This document shows, piece by piece, positions 17,612 to 27,270 of a DNA stretch of 64,000 nt. The position numbers were made by a program, and so were the translations under genes. The DNA comes from Nitrosomonas sp. (lineage in GTDB: Bacteria; Pseudomonadota; Gammaproteobacteria; Burkholderiales; Nitrosomonadaceae): the NCBI GenBank assembly GCA_016708955.1, contig JADJES010000001.1:434001-498000 (forward strand), read 5' to 3'. The notes below the pieces were generated by a model. That model ran no database searches and had not been told where the DNA came from. It saw only the letters and a program-made list of their open reading frames with translations. Position 1 is the stretch's first letter; each line of letters starts with the position of its first letter.

Positions 17612-18106
17612 ATGAAAACAGATAAACAAGTAGGGGGAATGTGCTATTCATTGTTTAATCATTTGCAATGTATTGCTGATTTGCATATTCCAGAGATTAA
17701 TTATGAAACTGCTATGCAGATTCCTGAGAATTCTTATCAATATCATACCGTTGCTTTTTTCCATAACTTGCGCTTAGCTGCTCTTGAGAACAATTTCGCC
17801 AATCTTTTGACATGTTGTTACTATGAATCCGAAGATTTTGAACAGTTTCAACGTTTAACGCCTTTCTTGTGCTCTACAAGTCATCTATTGTGTAGCCATA
17901 CCTTGCAACCATATCATCAAGTAGATGAAGACAAAGTTCTTGATTTTTTCATGCGCTTTGCTGCCAATTTCTCTAAAGAGAATGACTTGGGTCAATTCAT
18001 TCAATTTAAAATTATCCCTTTCATGCACAGTTTTCAAATACACAAGGAAGAGATAATCCATTTGTTTCCGCAGCAACGGCAAGCAGCGACCCAATTACTG
18101 CATTAA
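17612..18106 (+). CDS. Hypothetical cytoplasmic protein
   Basis: A 164-residue protein with no signal peptide or membrane segment, starting MKTDKQVGGMCYSLFNHLQC. AGAGGTG lies six nt before the ATG. It is mostly helical, rich in aromatic residues and in cysteines (MCYSLFNHLQCI, TCCYYE, LCSTSHLLCSH), and ends QRQAATQLLH. I do not recognise the family. It follows the SmbP-like lipoprotein by 67 bp on the same strand. Confidence 0.55.
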   Translation: MKTDKQVGGMCYSLFNHLQCIADLHIPEINYETAMQIPENSYQYHTVAFFHNLRLAALENNFANLLTCCYYESEDFEQFQRLTPFLCSTSHLLCSHTLQPYHQVDEDKVLDFFMRFAANFSKENDLGQFIQFKIIPFMHSFQIHKEEIIHLFPQQRQAATQLLH

Positions 18107-18477
18107 CTTTAATCCTTCTTACTTTCAAGAATCGCGCCGCTGACCAGTTCACCGAAGAAACTGAAGAATCTCTGACTCTTTTCACCGGAGAGCTTTTGCA
18201 TATGGTTGTTTTGGGGGGAGAGATCATGATAATGAATTCGCTTTATCATATTACAGACAATTACGAATCACTGATTTTCATAAATAATGTCGTATGATTC
18301 GGCAGATTTTATTGCCCCAGTACAAAAAGCGCTCGGTTCGCTGAACGATACTATTCCCTCGAGTCGATATAGCATTTCCCGACTCAGAAAATAGTATGTC
18401 TTATAGGAGGTAACTCAAGTTTTGAATGTATACATGAGCTTATCAAAATTAGAATTGAATTAATAACAGATATTGCA
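18107..18477. other. Intergenic stretch, no gene seen
   Basis: About 370 bp between convergent genes. A TAGGAGGTAA sequence near 18405 is followed by a frame of only about a dozen codons from TTG 18421; I do not call it. No RNA gene or clear terminator. Confidence 0.4.
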
Positions 18478-18771
18478 TTAATCTTTTGTGTTTTTTCTAA
18501 TCCTGTCCGCATCATCTTCTATTCGATCGGCCGTATCTTCAGCGGCTTTTCTTACTCGATCCGCATCATCTTCCTTTTTATCCGCTATTGTTTCACCGGT
18601 TTTTTCTATAGCTTTTTTATTATCTTTATCTTCCTTTCGTATTTGATCGGCTCTATCCTCTAGGCGATCTGCTTCCTTTTCTGCTGGGTCGCTTGCAGAA
18701 CAAGCCACACCGGTAAAAATAATTAATAAAATAGCGGTTATTGATGTCGAAAATTTCTTAAATTTAATCAT
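18478..18771 (-). CDS. Small lipoprotein with charged helical repeats
   Basis: A 97-residue protein with lipobox FTGVAC (cysteine at about 24) after a hydrophobic signal. The mature part is almost wholly charged and contains repeats of the type ADRLEDRADQIRK, DDADRVRKAAEDTADR and IEDDADRIRK, which should form an amphipathic or coiled-coil helix. No named family recognised. It resembles short repeat-rich lipoproteins often annotated as hypothetical. It stands alone. Confidence 0.6.
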   Translation of the reverse strand: MIKFKKFSTSITAILLIIFTGVACSASDPAEKEADRLEDRADQIRKEDKDNKKAIEKTGETIADKKEDDADRVRKAAEDTADRIEDDADRIRKNTKD

Positions 18772-19099
18772 TTTTTAATCTCCAGTTGATTGTACTATTT
18801 TTTGGAAGCCTCCATTCTTTATGGCGCATGAATAACTTCCTTGATTAGGATATTTCAATTAAGGACTTTCATCTGTGCGGTAGCATACCTTCGAAGATGG
18901 TAGGTGTGGGAATCATTAATTAGTTTTTAGGTTTAATTGGTTATATGTCGCGACGTAAAATAAAACTTATCATTTAATTCAAACTAAATTTAATCCAGAA
19001 AGGGGGCATGCTGCCCGTTCCCTAACGCGGTTTATTGGGCACGTTATTGCTAAACAATACACTCTTTTGAACATCGATGAAGAGTCACGCAATTCTTTG
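18772..19099. other. Intergenic stretch, no gene seen
   Basis: About 330 bp upstream of the lipoprotein and downstream of the split pentapeptide-type gene. The palindromic bit GGGGGCATGCTGCCC near 19000 could form a short stem, but it has no T-run. Nothing else supportable. Confidence 0.4.
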
Positions 19100-20289
19100 C
19101 TATCTTTTTGTACGTCTCTTAATCGCTACTATGATTAGCCATATAAAGGATGAATTAAAAATGTAAAAAAATAGACTTAAAAACTCCATTCCTTCATAGA
19201 GAAATCTATTAAAAGGGATTAGGCTTCTAGCGAATCCATTTAAATGATACGAAAAACAGCTGATAAAGACATTGGCAGCCGGATATATTTCATATAACCA
19301 ATTTTCTTTCTGACCTATTTGTAGGCTATAGTATATGGCTGTGAAAACTAATAATGCAATTAATGGCCTTATATAGCTTTGCCCAAAATTAGAAAAGAAA
19401 CCGTTATAAAATAAAATTATTTTTTCGTGCCATATCCCTGTTTCTCTAATTTCTTTTCTATATTTGTTCATTTCCTCGGCAAAATATTTGTTTGCTTCTA
19501 TATTATTTTCTGTTTTGATGAATGAATTTTTTATTATTCTGAAGGTTTCCCGATTCGAATTAATCGGATTGACAGAAGTGCCTAAAAAATTAGGGGATTC
19601 TTTCGGATTGATAGTTTCAATATCCAATCCACTAAAAAATTTAGTATTTCTGAAATTAGCAAAACTATAAAAAGTTACATACTGAAATAAAGCAGCATTT
19701 TCTTTGTCATTTTCGCCAAACTTACATTTCTCAAAAGCTACAAAATCATTGAATATACTTTTTTTTATTTTAAATTTTGATAAAAAATTAGTTTCATACA
19801 TGTCTGCTAGCTTTGAATAATTTGTGTTATTTATTTCAAAATCTTGCATAACTGTATTATTTTTAAATTCAAATTTAGACACAAATTTGGAATCTTTTAT
19901 AACGAAATTTTTGATATTGCAATTATTTAAAAAAAACTTTTCTTCAAAATTGCACCTTGCAATACTAAATTGTCCTATTTCTGTACGGATATCATTATTG
20001 TTTTCAATAAAACATTTAGAAAAAATAACACGCTCTATTTCCAATTTTTTCTTAAAATTACAGTTATTAAAATAGGCTCTTTCAGTATAAACATATGCAT
20101 TTTCCGGTATTAAACTAACATTTTCTTTAAATTCGCAGTTTTTATATATTAATGAATCGCCCTCGATGGATTGTGTAAATGCTTTTAAAATCCATTCTGA
20201 TTTAAATTTACAATTTTCATAGGATATATTCTCTCTCTTTGTTAATACTTCATCGCACTGCCAAAACTCACAATTTTTAAATAAAATTG

Positions 20290-21636
20290 GGTTCATCCGG
20301 CAAGTGCGTACTTTTGGGTTTAACCGACAAGGACATAATTGGTTTCATGCAGCGCCATAATTTTGAGTTTAAAGAACTCGACATCTCTGAAACCATAGGC
20401 CATTTTGTGCAAAGTTTTATCTTGTTGTTGGTACCTTCCAACGGCCCGGTTGATAAACCATTAAAATCGAAATAAGCCAGGATACCTGAGCGGTGTGCTG
20501 CAATAGTTTTAGAGAATTGCTTGAGCATGTTGACATCCGAAGCAGCGGCTTTTTTTACCCATTCATCCAATGCATTTTGAGCTGAGAGTTTATCCGGTTG
20601 ATGCCAGATATTGCGTAACTCTTCTTTCATGTAATAGGCCGTTGCCAAGGGCTCATTGAGCTTTAATGCTTCGTCCAGACGTTGACGTTCATTGCGCTTG
20701 TCATCCAGGTTGTCAGGGTTCTTCAGCAACAGCCAGCGAATGCCCTTCAAAACGGGTTTGCCCAACCCATTTTCTGCTTCTCGTTGCAGATCATGACGCA
20801 GTTTTGTCAACTTTTCGTTGAACAGCTTAATAATATGGAAGTGATCGAACACTAGCGTTGCATCTGGGATATTAGCCCGCACCGCACTGATGTATGCTGG
20901 CCCCATGTCGGTCGCAACCGCTTCAATCCGTGCACCCGATCGTTTCAAACGCTTCCAAACGGAATCAGTGCATCGGCACCTTTCCCATTGCCAACAAAAT
21001 CACTGCCCCACGTTGAAGATCCAGAACTATCGTTAAATAACCCAGCTTCTTGCCTTGGTATATTTCATCCAGCGCAATGCGTTTTATCTTGGCCAATTTC
21101 GGCAACCGATAACGTTTATTCAGATTGTCCTTCTGTATTCCCTTAACCAGATCCCAGCTCACTCCAAGATGGCGTGCTACTGCCTGGATGGTCATGTGCC
21201 TAGAGAGATCCAAAACCAATCTTTCGAAAGAACGTGTATAGCGCTTGTGCTCATCAGCAAACTGTATCTTTACCTGACGAACTGCTTGGCATCGGTGCAT
21301 TCTACCCGCTGAACTGGAAGGTCGATATAGACTGCTTTTGACCTACCGGTACTGTCCTGAAGCGTCTAACCAACTTTCCCCGGCAATGTATCTCGCGGCT
21401 TTTACATACCGGACATCTCAATCGCCAATGATCCGCTTGTATTGCAACAACTATGACACCCGCAATAAAACAAGTGCTTTGATAAAAATAACCAACTATA
21501 CCAAAGGCGTGATACAGCAAACTGGTCGACATGTTGAAAAAACCTCTTCGTTGAAAATCAGAGATAATTTCAACCTTTAATTCACTTTATTTCAACATGC
21601 ATTTCTGACTAACAAGACGCACTTGCCGGATGAACC
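20290..21636 (-). mobile_element. ISL3-family insertion sequence, copy 2
   Basis: A 1347-bp element in reverse orientation, nearly identical to copy 1, with the same terminal inverted repeats. It is flanked by a perfect 8-bp direct repeat TAAAATTG (20282-20289 and 21637-21644). It interrupts the pentapeptide-type gene in frame. One T is missing inside the repeat at the 21636 end. Confidence 0.95.
20320..21532 (-). pseudogene. ISL3 transposase, frameshifted (copy 2)
   Basis: Same transposase as copy 1. One-base losses lie in homopolymers near 21338 (AAAAG run after the zinc-finger part), 20996 (T-run of GATTTTTGTTGG), 20959 (CCGTTTTGG) and 20420 (ATAAAAACTT). The segment from about 20948 to 20422 is open and holds the second catalytic region and C-terminal helices. 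These breaks differ from those in copies 1, 3 and 4. Confidence 0.9.
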
Positions 21637-22005
21637 TAAAATTGAACCTATTTTTTCAAAAATTTTGAAATAACTAAATTCTGACTCTATTCTTGGAAAG
21701 TCTACACCTTCAAATATGAGAGATATTTCAGTAAGAAATTTATAAGTATTTTCTTGCTTTTGATCAGCCAAAGATTTTGAACGTAAATAATTACTTACCG
21801 TGGATTCATTTGCATAACCTGACGCCACACCTTTTAAAGTTAACTCTTTAGATGTAGTTATTTCTATATATTTACATAATTCTTCATAGAACGCTTCATC
21901 AAAATCCTTATTGTAAAAAGATCCGTTTTTTTTGCAATGAAGAATGCATTTTTCTTTTGATTTATATACATATCTATTACATTCATTATGATTGCAATGA
22001 CTCAT

Positions 22006-22356
22006 TTATTTTTAACCTCAAGTGAAAAGCAGAATGCTATGTAAACGATTTATGCAGCATTCATTCTGTTTAATGCTGCTTACATATACATAAAGATAGG
22101 ACATTTATCTTATTATCACGTACTAGACAAATAATTTTAATATTCTTGAATATTTTATGTTTTCTTACCTTAATAATCTTTACTGGCACATCCGATACAC
22201 ACGCAACAAATTAGTTAAACGCAATATTACCGGTATGTCTTGAAGGAAAAAACGCCTGATTGGGTCAGGCTTTGTATTGATGAATAGAAGTTTTTGTGGT
22301 GGAAATTTCCCTATGCTCTGCAAAATAACCGCTTAAAATTAACCCTGGCGCGCTGA
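22006..22356. other. Intergenic stretch with one terminator
   Basis: About 350 bp upstream of the split pentapeptide-type gene. Apart from the terminator at 22245-22271, I see AT-rich DNA that probably holds the promoter for the minus-strand gene. A CAGCATTCATTCTGTTTAATGCTG hairpin-like segment sits near 22052; its role is unknown. Confidence 0.4.
22245..22271 (-). terminator. Rho-independent terminator (minus strand)
   Basis: On the minus strand GCCTGA-CCCAA-TCAGGC is followed by GTTTTTT. It lies about 90 bp downstream of the fragment ending at 22357 and would terminate its transcript. Confidence 0.6.
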
Positions 22357-22620
22357 TTATTTGCTTAATATTTGATTCAATCGTGTTATCAGTGAAGGAT
22401 AGATTTCCTTGCCTGCCTGCGCCTGCATAATAGGCGATAATTTAAAACTGTTTTCAGATTGTAGATAATCATCAACTTCATTCATATAGATAAGAAAAAG
22501 TAGTTGTTGTACTTTAACCAATTCTTCCGCTGATACACTAACGCCATTCTCTCGTAGTGCTGTACCTAGTCGGTCCTGCAAAACGCTTGGAAACCATATA
22601 AATGTTGGAATTCCTGCGGA
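22357..22620 (-). pseudogene. C-terminal gene fragment of unknown family
   Basis: The open frame ends at 22357 and continues upstream without an acceptable start to about 22620, where the DNA becomes the end of an IS5-type element. The readable end is about 85 residues, including LQDRLGTALRENGVSVSAEE, LLFLIYMNEVDDYLQSENSF and a final RLNQILSK. A TTG at 22581 could start a 74-residue protein, but the missing ribosome-binding site and adjacent IS suggest a truncated gene. Family not recognised. Confidence 0.5.
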
Positions 22621-22692
22621 TTAGCAAACCCTGAAATCCCTGGGAAATTATAATATAGGCATCAAAACCTGAGGGAATTAGGGGAAACTTAA

Positions 22693-23088
22693 ATGCCGAC
22701 CGATGATTTTTTCCATGCTCGTCTAGATCAGATGATTGATCTGCACCATCCCTTGGCGGTGTTGGCAAATCGACTGCCGTGGCCCGATATTGAAGCAGCA
22801 CTTGCACCAGCTTTCGAGCGCAAGAATCGTCAAGGCCAAGTGGTAGAGTTCAGCGATATTTTTGGCACAGCGTTAGCGACTGTGGGCACAGGAGTGAGTG
22901 CTGCGGGCCGACCTCGTTTGCCGATTCGGTTGATGGCTTCCTTGCTGTATCTGAAACACGCATTCAATCTGAGTGATGAAGAACTGGTGATCCGCTGGTC
23001 CGAGAATGTGGTCTGCAGTATTTCAGCGGACAGGCGTATTACATTCCCTTTAATAATTATGAATAATTCATTTAATACATATAATTAA
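22693..23088 (+). pseudogene. IS5-family transposase, N-terminal fragment
   Basis: The first 100 or so residues are a typical IS5-type start: MPTDDFFHARLDQMIDLHHP, then RLPIRLMASLLYLKHAFNLS and DEELVIRWSENV. A lost base near 23012 shifts the frame. In the other frame the expected WQYFSGQAYY continues briefly and then stops at an AT-rich junction next to the IS4-type element. The DDE catalytic domain is missing. The element therefore lost about three quarters of its gene. Confidence 0.8.
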
Positions 23089-23103
23089 TTTTTAGTTCGT
23101 TAT

Positions 23104-24782
23104 TAACTAACGTTTCGAAGTTCATTTTAACCCAAGAATACCCTTGGAAGGCTTGATTTACTTGGCTTCCAGCCTCAATGTTCTGACATCAAGTTGCAGG
23201 GCTTGCACGAAGAAGCTTTGTACATGACGTTCAATTGTTGCCATGATCTGAGAGGCCGTATCACCGATCAGCATTTTCATTTCGTCCATCGCGCCCGCAA
23301 TCACAGACCGAAAGACCTGCCACAATCTGGCGGCATAATCGATCGACGTGGCGTTCGCCGTGAGCTGTTGGCGTACATCCGCGATGCCGCTGGCCTGATG
23401 CTTCGACTTGGCAATCACCAGCATACAAAACCGTATGGCGGTCAAATGGATAGAGGCGATATAGGCGGCATAGTGACTGCTTTGCTCTTTGAGAAAGCCC
23501 AGATATTGTTTGGCTTCCTTGAAGTACACTTCAATCGCCCAGCGCATCGCATACAGTTCCAGTATGCGATGCGGCTCAAGGTTAGTGTCCGTAGTCAAGA
23601 ATACCGCCCAGTCATGTTTTCCGGGCTGCGCTTTTTCAGGCTGGGCAATGCCGCGAACGAATAGCAGGCGCACCTTGATCCATTGATCCGCCTCGTCTGG
23701 CGAGCTACTCAAATTTAACTCAACATCCAGTGCCTTCGCCTGATACGGCTGCTCTGGTATTTTCTGCCACTGGCAGCGAATGCAGGACTGGTAGAGGGTA
23801 TTCACATCCCTATCCCGGTGGATTGCTTGCCCTCCCTTGCATTCGGTTAGCCGATATTTCATGGTGTTCTTCTTCATCCGCAGAATCGATGTCAATAGTT
23901 GCTCGTCGGCCAGGCGGATTATCGGTTTGGTGCCGAACCACGCATCTGCCAGCAAGTAATCCGCCTCGATCCCGGCGCGTTGCGCCCGGCGGATCATGTC
24001 TCCAGCCATTTGAGGCTTGGTCTGGCTTTGCGCCACCCGATAACGTTTTGCAACGATACTGCGGCCATCACGGAATGGTTGATGTAGCTCTTGCGCCTTC
24101 GTTGCGCTGATAAACAATTCGCTATCGATGGGCACAAAGCCTTCCGTGCCGCTCATGCCCAGGGTCAAAACCTGTTGCCCCATAATGTGCCGTCCCGATG
24201 TGTGGTCAAAGTGGCTGGATACGCCAGGCATCTTTTTCCATGGCGCACCTGAATGGAATCATCCAACACAAACGCACGGATATGGCTCGATGTCTTCGCG
24301 CCTCGGATCGCTTGTCGTGCGACATCCCTATGCAGATGACGCCAGTTCCAGTCTTCCTGATTCAAAGCCGCATACAGGGCATCTTTCTCGGCACAGGAGA
24401 AGGTCTTCAATGACTCCCGCGCAAACATGCCAATCGAGTCCACTTTCAACCAGACCCAAATCATCAGGCAGTACACCAGCTCATGCGCCGACGTGCCGGA
24501 GCGCTTGGGAAAGCCGATTCGATTCAGCCGCGCTTTCATGCCCATGTGCTTCCACAGATCAGCAAACAGATTATCAATGAGGCAACCTTCGCCCCGTAAT
24601 AGATTAGCCGTCAATTCTGGAAGTTCTATCGTTTTTGTGCCATGATTCATCGCGGTCTCCTGAGTTGTTTTGGCTGTTTGCAAGACATCCATTATTATAC
24701 TCTTTGTGAGACCGCTTTTGTTATTATAATCAAATAATTAAGCGCGCTTTTATGGGGCTTTTGAACTCCGAAACTTTAGTTA
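23104..24782 (-). mobile_element. IS4-family insertion sequence
   Basis: Imperfect terminal inverted repeats of about 21 bp with two mismatches: TAACTAACGTTTCGAAGTTC at 23104 and the complement of TAACTAAAGTTTCGGAGTTC at 24782. They frame a single IS4-type transposase on the minus strand. Exact ends and target duplication are uncertain because the flanks are AT-rich. It sits directly against the IS5 fragment. Confidence 0.7.
23158..24650 (-). pseudogene. IS4-family transposase with one frameshift
   Basis: The two halves join into one transposase of about 497 residues. The first reads from MNHGTKTIELPELTANLL (ATG 24650, with AGGAG upstream) to DDSIQVRHGK. The second reads from KMPGVSSHFDHTSGRHIMG to the end. 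The IS4 signature Y-(2)-R-(3)-E-(6)-K is present as YAMRWAIEVYFKEAK, and catalytic aspartates lie in VLDDS and LLADAWF. The break is at an A-run near 24231 (GGAAAAAGATG) where one A more would restore the frame. A -1 ribosomal slip there is possible in principle, but decay or a sequencing error is likelier. Confidence 0.85.
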
Positions 24783-24906
24783 TTAATAGGGCAATACAGG
24801 GGCAGTTAAGAATAAAATATGCTAAAAAATGTCTTTTTTATAAATTACAGGATGAAATGACCGGACAATTTTATTGTCGTTGGTGTTGGTGGATTGTTGC
24901 GGCAAT

Positions 24907-24925
24907 ATGCCCCGCCAGTGCCCCA
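24907..24925 (+). promoter_or_regulatory. Candidate integrase arm-type site, right end of island 1
   Basis: TGCCCCGCCAGTGCCCCAT differs from the left-end copy (14627-14645) at one position and lies 40 bp inside the right attachment core. Confidence 0.5.
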
Positions 24926-24960
24926 TAAAAGAAAAAAGAGGTTAGAAATTAATCTAACCT
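24925..24960 (-). terminator. Terminator following tRNA-Met (supplied by island 1)
   Basis: On the minus strand GAGGTTAGA-TTAATT-TCTAACCTC is a perfect 9-bp stem followed by TTTTTTCTTTT. It lies 10 nt after the tRNA and inside the island boundary, so it appears to replace the displaced terminator at 14421-14451. Confidence 0.8.
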
Positions 24961-24964
24961 CTTG

Positions 24965-25047
<83 letters not shown>

Positions 25048-25061
25048 CTAAATTATTATTT

Positions 25062-27182
25062 TTAATTATTACCAGTATCCAGGAAACTGCGTAAACGCTC
25101 CGAGCGCGCCGGATGGCGCAACTTGCGTAATGCCTTTGCTTCAATCTGACGAATACGTTCACGTGTGACGTCGAATTGTTTCCCAACTTCTTCCAAAGTG
25201 TGATCGGTATTCATCTCAATACCAAAGCGCATACGTAGCACTTTGGCTTCTCGCGGCGTCAAAGAGTCAAGTATATCCTTTGTTACGCCACGTAAGCTAG
25301 CATAAACTGCTGCATCGGCTGGCGCCATCGTTGCGGCATCTTCGATAAAGTCGCCGAGATGCGAATCTTCATCATCCCCAATCGGCGTTTCCATAGAGAT
25401 GGGCTCTTTGGAGATTTTAAGAATTTTACGAATCTTTTCTTCTGGCATTTCCATTTTCTGTGCCAACACCGCCGGCTCCGGCTCTTGTCCAGTTTCTTGC
25501 AGGATTTGCCGTGAGATGCGATTCATTTTATTGATTGTTTCAATCATATGCACCGGTATCCGGATAGTACGTGCCTGATCTGCAATAGACCGGGTAATCG
25601 CCTGACGAATCCACCAAGTTGCGTAAGTTGAAAATTTATAGCCGCGCCGATATTCGAATTTATCGACCGCTTTCATTAAACCAATTTTACGATTGATTTC
25701 CTTCAGGTCCTTGATTGGAATGCCAATCTTATCTTTGAGCGCGAGTAAATTTTGCTGCTCTTCCAGAACCGAAGGCCTATAGTGCTCAAGTGCCTGACTG
25801 TATGGCTTTCCAGCTTCAATTTCTTGCTTTATCCACTCAAGGTTTGTTTCATTCCCAGGAAACGTCTTGATAAAATGGTTCCTTGGCATTTTTGCTTTGG
25901 ATACACATAGATCCATTATTTTACGTTCATAATTACGTACATCGCCGACTAATTCACGTTGCGTATCACAAAGCTTCTCCACCATTTTTGCTGAGAAGCG
26001 AATAGCCATCAGTTCAGATGATATTTTATCCTGCAACTCAATATATTCCTGATGATACGGCCCATCCTTTTCAAGGAGGTTTTGCATCTCGGTATAAATT
26101 TCACGAATAACTGAGAAACGTTCCAGTGCATCAGCTTTTAATTTCAATAAATCTGCACTGGCAATAGCAGCGCTGTCCCCGTCTTCATCTTCGTCTTCAT
26201 CGCCAAGATCGTTGGCAGCTAATTCTTGCTCTAGTGACTCTTCAGAAAACTCTTCATTAATAATATCCTGAGCGTTTGCGTCCAATAGCCCATCAACAAC
26301 TTCATCAATGCGTAAAATATCTTTTTCAACTTCAGTAGCCAGATCGACAATTCTTGCAATAATCGGCGGGCAAGCAGATATTGCTTGAATCATGTGGCGC
26401 AGACCACCTTCAATACGTTTTGCAATCTCAATTTCGCTTTCGCGCGTTAGCAAACCCACAGAGCCCATTTCCCGCATATACATACGGACAGGATCGGTGG
26501 TGCGTCCAAACTCAGAATCCACAGTAGAGAGGGCCGCTTCTGCTTCTTCCGCCACATCCTCATCAGCAACAGTTGTTGCTGCATCCGACATCAGCAATGT
26601 TTCCGCATCCGGTGCTTCATCATGCACCGATATACCCATATCATTGATCATGCTGATGATGCCTTCTATCTGCTCCGCATCCAGCATATCATCAGGCAAA
26701 TGATCATTGATTTCAGCATAGGTCAGGTACCCGCGCTCTTTGCCCAATCCAATAAGCATTTTCAGGCGCATGCGACGCGCTTCGATATCTTGTGGCAGTG
26801 AATTACCACTATCTATAACAGAAATCGCTCCCGCATCAATTACTTGGTCAATTCCAGTCGTTGCTTTATTTTTCTTAGGCACTCTACCTCTGGTTTTCTT
26901 GGCATCAGTCGATTCAATATCATTTTCTCCAATGATTGATTGAGAAACCTCCGTAGCAGCATAAGCTGCTCTAGCGGATATTTTTATATCAGCGACGTCT
27001 ATGCTTGTTGTTTCTTCTTTTGCTTTTTTAGCAGTTATTTTTAACTTTTTTTCAGTTTTAGCTACTAATTTATTAGGCTCTTCTTTCTCTACCGTTTCGG
27101 TATCGATATTATTATCTTTTTTAGTTGTTGATTTCTTGGTAACTTCATTTTCTTTTGATTCGACCGCTTTTGTCTTTGGCAT
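25062..27182 (-). CDS. rpoD: RNA polymerase primary sigma factor RpoD, with an apparent internal deletion in region 2
   Basis: A 706-residue sigma-70 factor. Visible parts: a lysine-rich N-terminal extension, region 1.1, region 1.2 (DPVRMYMREMGSVGLLTREsEIEIAKRIE type), the non-conserved region, region 2.3-2.4 (GLMKAVDKFEYRRGYKFSTY and WWIRQAITRSIADQART), region 3, and region 4 with the HTH (TLEEVGKQFDVTRERIRQIE). Between EINRK and IGLMKAV (codon junction near 25685/25686) about 45 residues expected in every RpoD are absent: the segment from MSxGEAKARRAKxEM through ANLRLVISIAKKY to LDLIQEGN, regions 2.1 and 2.2. The gap is in frame. Region 2.2 binds the beta-prime clamp helices, so this protein should not work if the sequence is right. 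It ends the rpsU-yqeY-dnaG-rpoD block. Confidence 0.95.
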   Translation of the reverse strand: MPKTKAVESKENEVTKKSTTKKDNNIDTETVEKEEPNKLVAKTEKKLKITAKKAKEETTSIDVADIKISARAAYAATEVSQSIIGENDIESTDAKKTRGRVPKKNKATTGIDQVIDAGAISVIDSGNSLPQDIEARRMRLKMLIGLGKERGYLTYAEINDHLPDDMLDAEQIEGIISMINDMGISVHDEAPDAETLLMSDAATTVADEDVAEEAEAALSTVDSEFGRTTDPVRMYMREMGSVGLLTRESEIEIAKRIEGGLRHMIQAISACPPIIARIVDLATEVEKDILRIDEVVDGLLDANAQDIINEEFSEESLEQELAANDLGDEDEDEDGDSAAIASADLLKLKADALERFSVIREIYTEMQNLLEKDGPYHQEYIELQDKISSELMAIRFSAKMVEKLCDTQRELVGDVRNYERKIMDLCVSKAKMPRNHFIKTFPGNETNLEWIKQEIEAGKPYSQALEHYRPSVLEEQQNLLALKDKIGIPIKDLKEINRKIGLMKAVDKFEYRRGYKFSTYATWWIRQAITRSIADQARTIRIPVHMIETINKMNRISRQILQETGQEPEPAVLAQKMEMPEEKIRKILKISKEPISMETPIGDDEDSHLGDFIEDAATMAPADAAVYASLRGVTKDILDSLTPREAKVLRMRFGIEMNTDHTLEEVGKQFDVTRERIRQIEAKALRKLRHPARSERLRSFLDTGNN

Positions 27183-27270
27183 ATTGGATTCCCAATAATA
27201 TTGGATAAATTAAAAGCTGAAAGCGTTAGATTATATCAAAATTATATATCACTGACACCTGTAGCTGATT

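Larger units (their letters stand above)
19100..22005 (-). pseudogene. Pentapeptide-repeat-like membrane protein, split by an ISL3 insertion
   Basis: Removing the ISL3 copy and one 8-bp duplication restores a single frame of 516 codons plus stop. The N-terminal part (22005 to about 21637) begins MSHCNHNECNRYVYKSKEKC, a possible Cys/His metal knuckle. The C-terminal part (from about 20289) has degenerate pentapeptide-like repeats (FKNCEFWQC, YENCKF, YKNCEF, FNNCNF, FEKCKF) and then three hydrophobic helices near the end (RPLIALLVFTAIYYSL, NVFISCFSYHL, LSLFFYIFNSSFIWLIIVAI). The start has GAGG 10 nt upstream. The gene is much more AT-rich than its neighbours, suggesting transfer. Pentapeptide proteins with C-terminal channels occur in defence and stress loci, but no function is claimed. 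Confidence 0.8.

Noticed and set aside
20277..20948. Long frame ending in the pentapeptide-type gene
   Set aside because: It is an ISL3 transposase part that runs over the IS boundary; the last residues come from the interrupted gene by chance.
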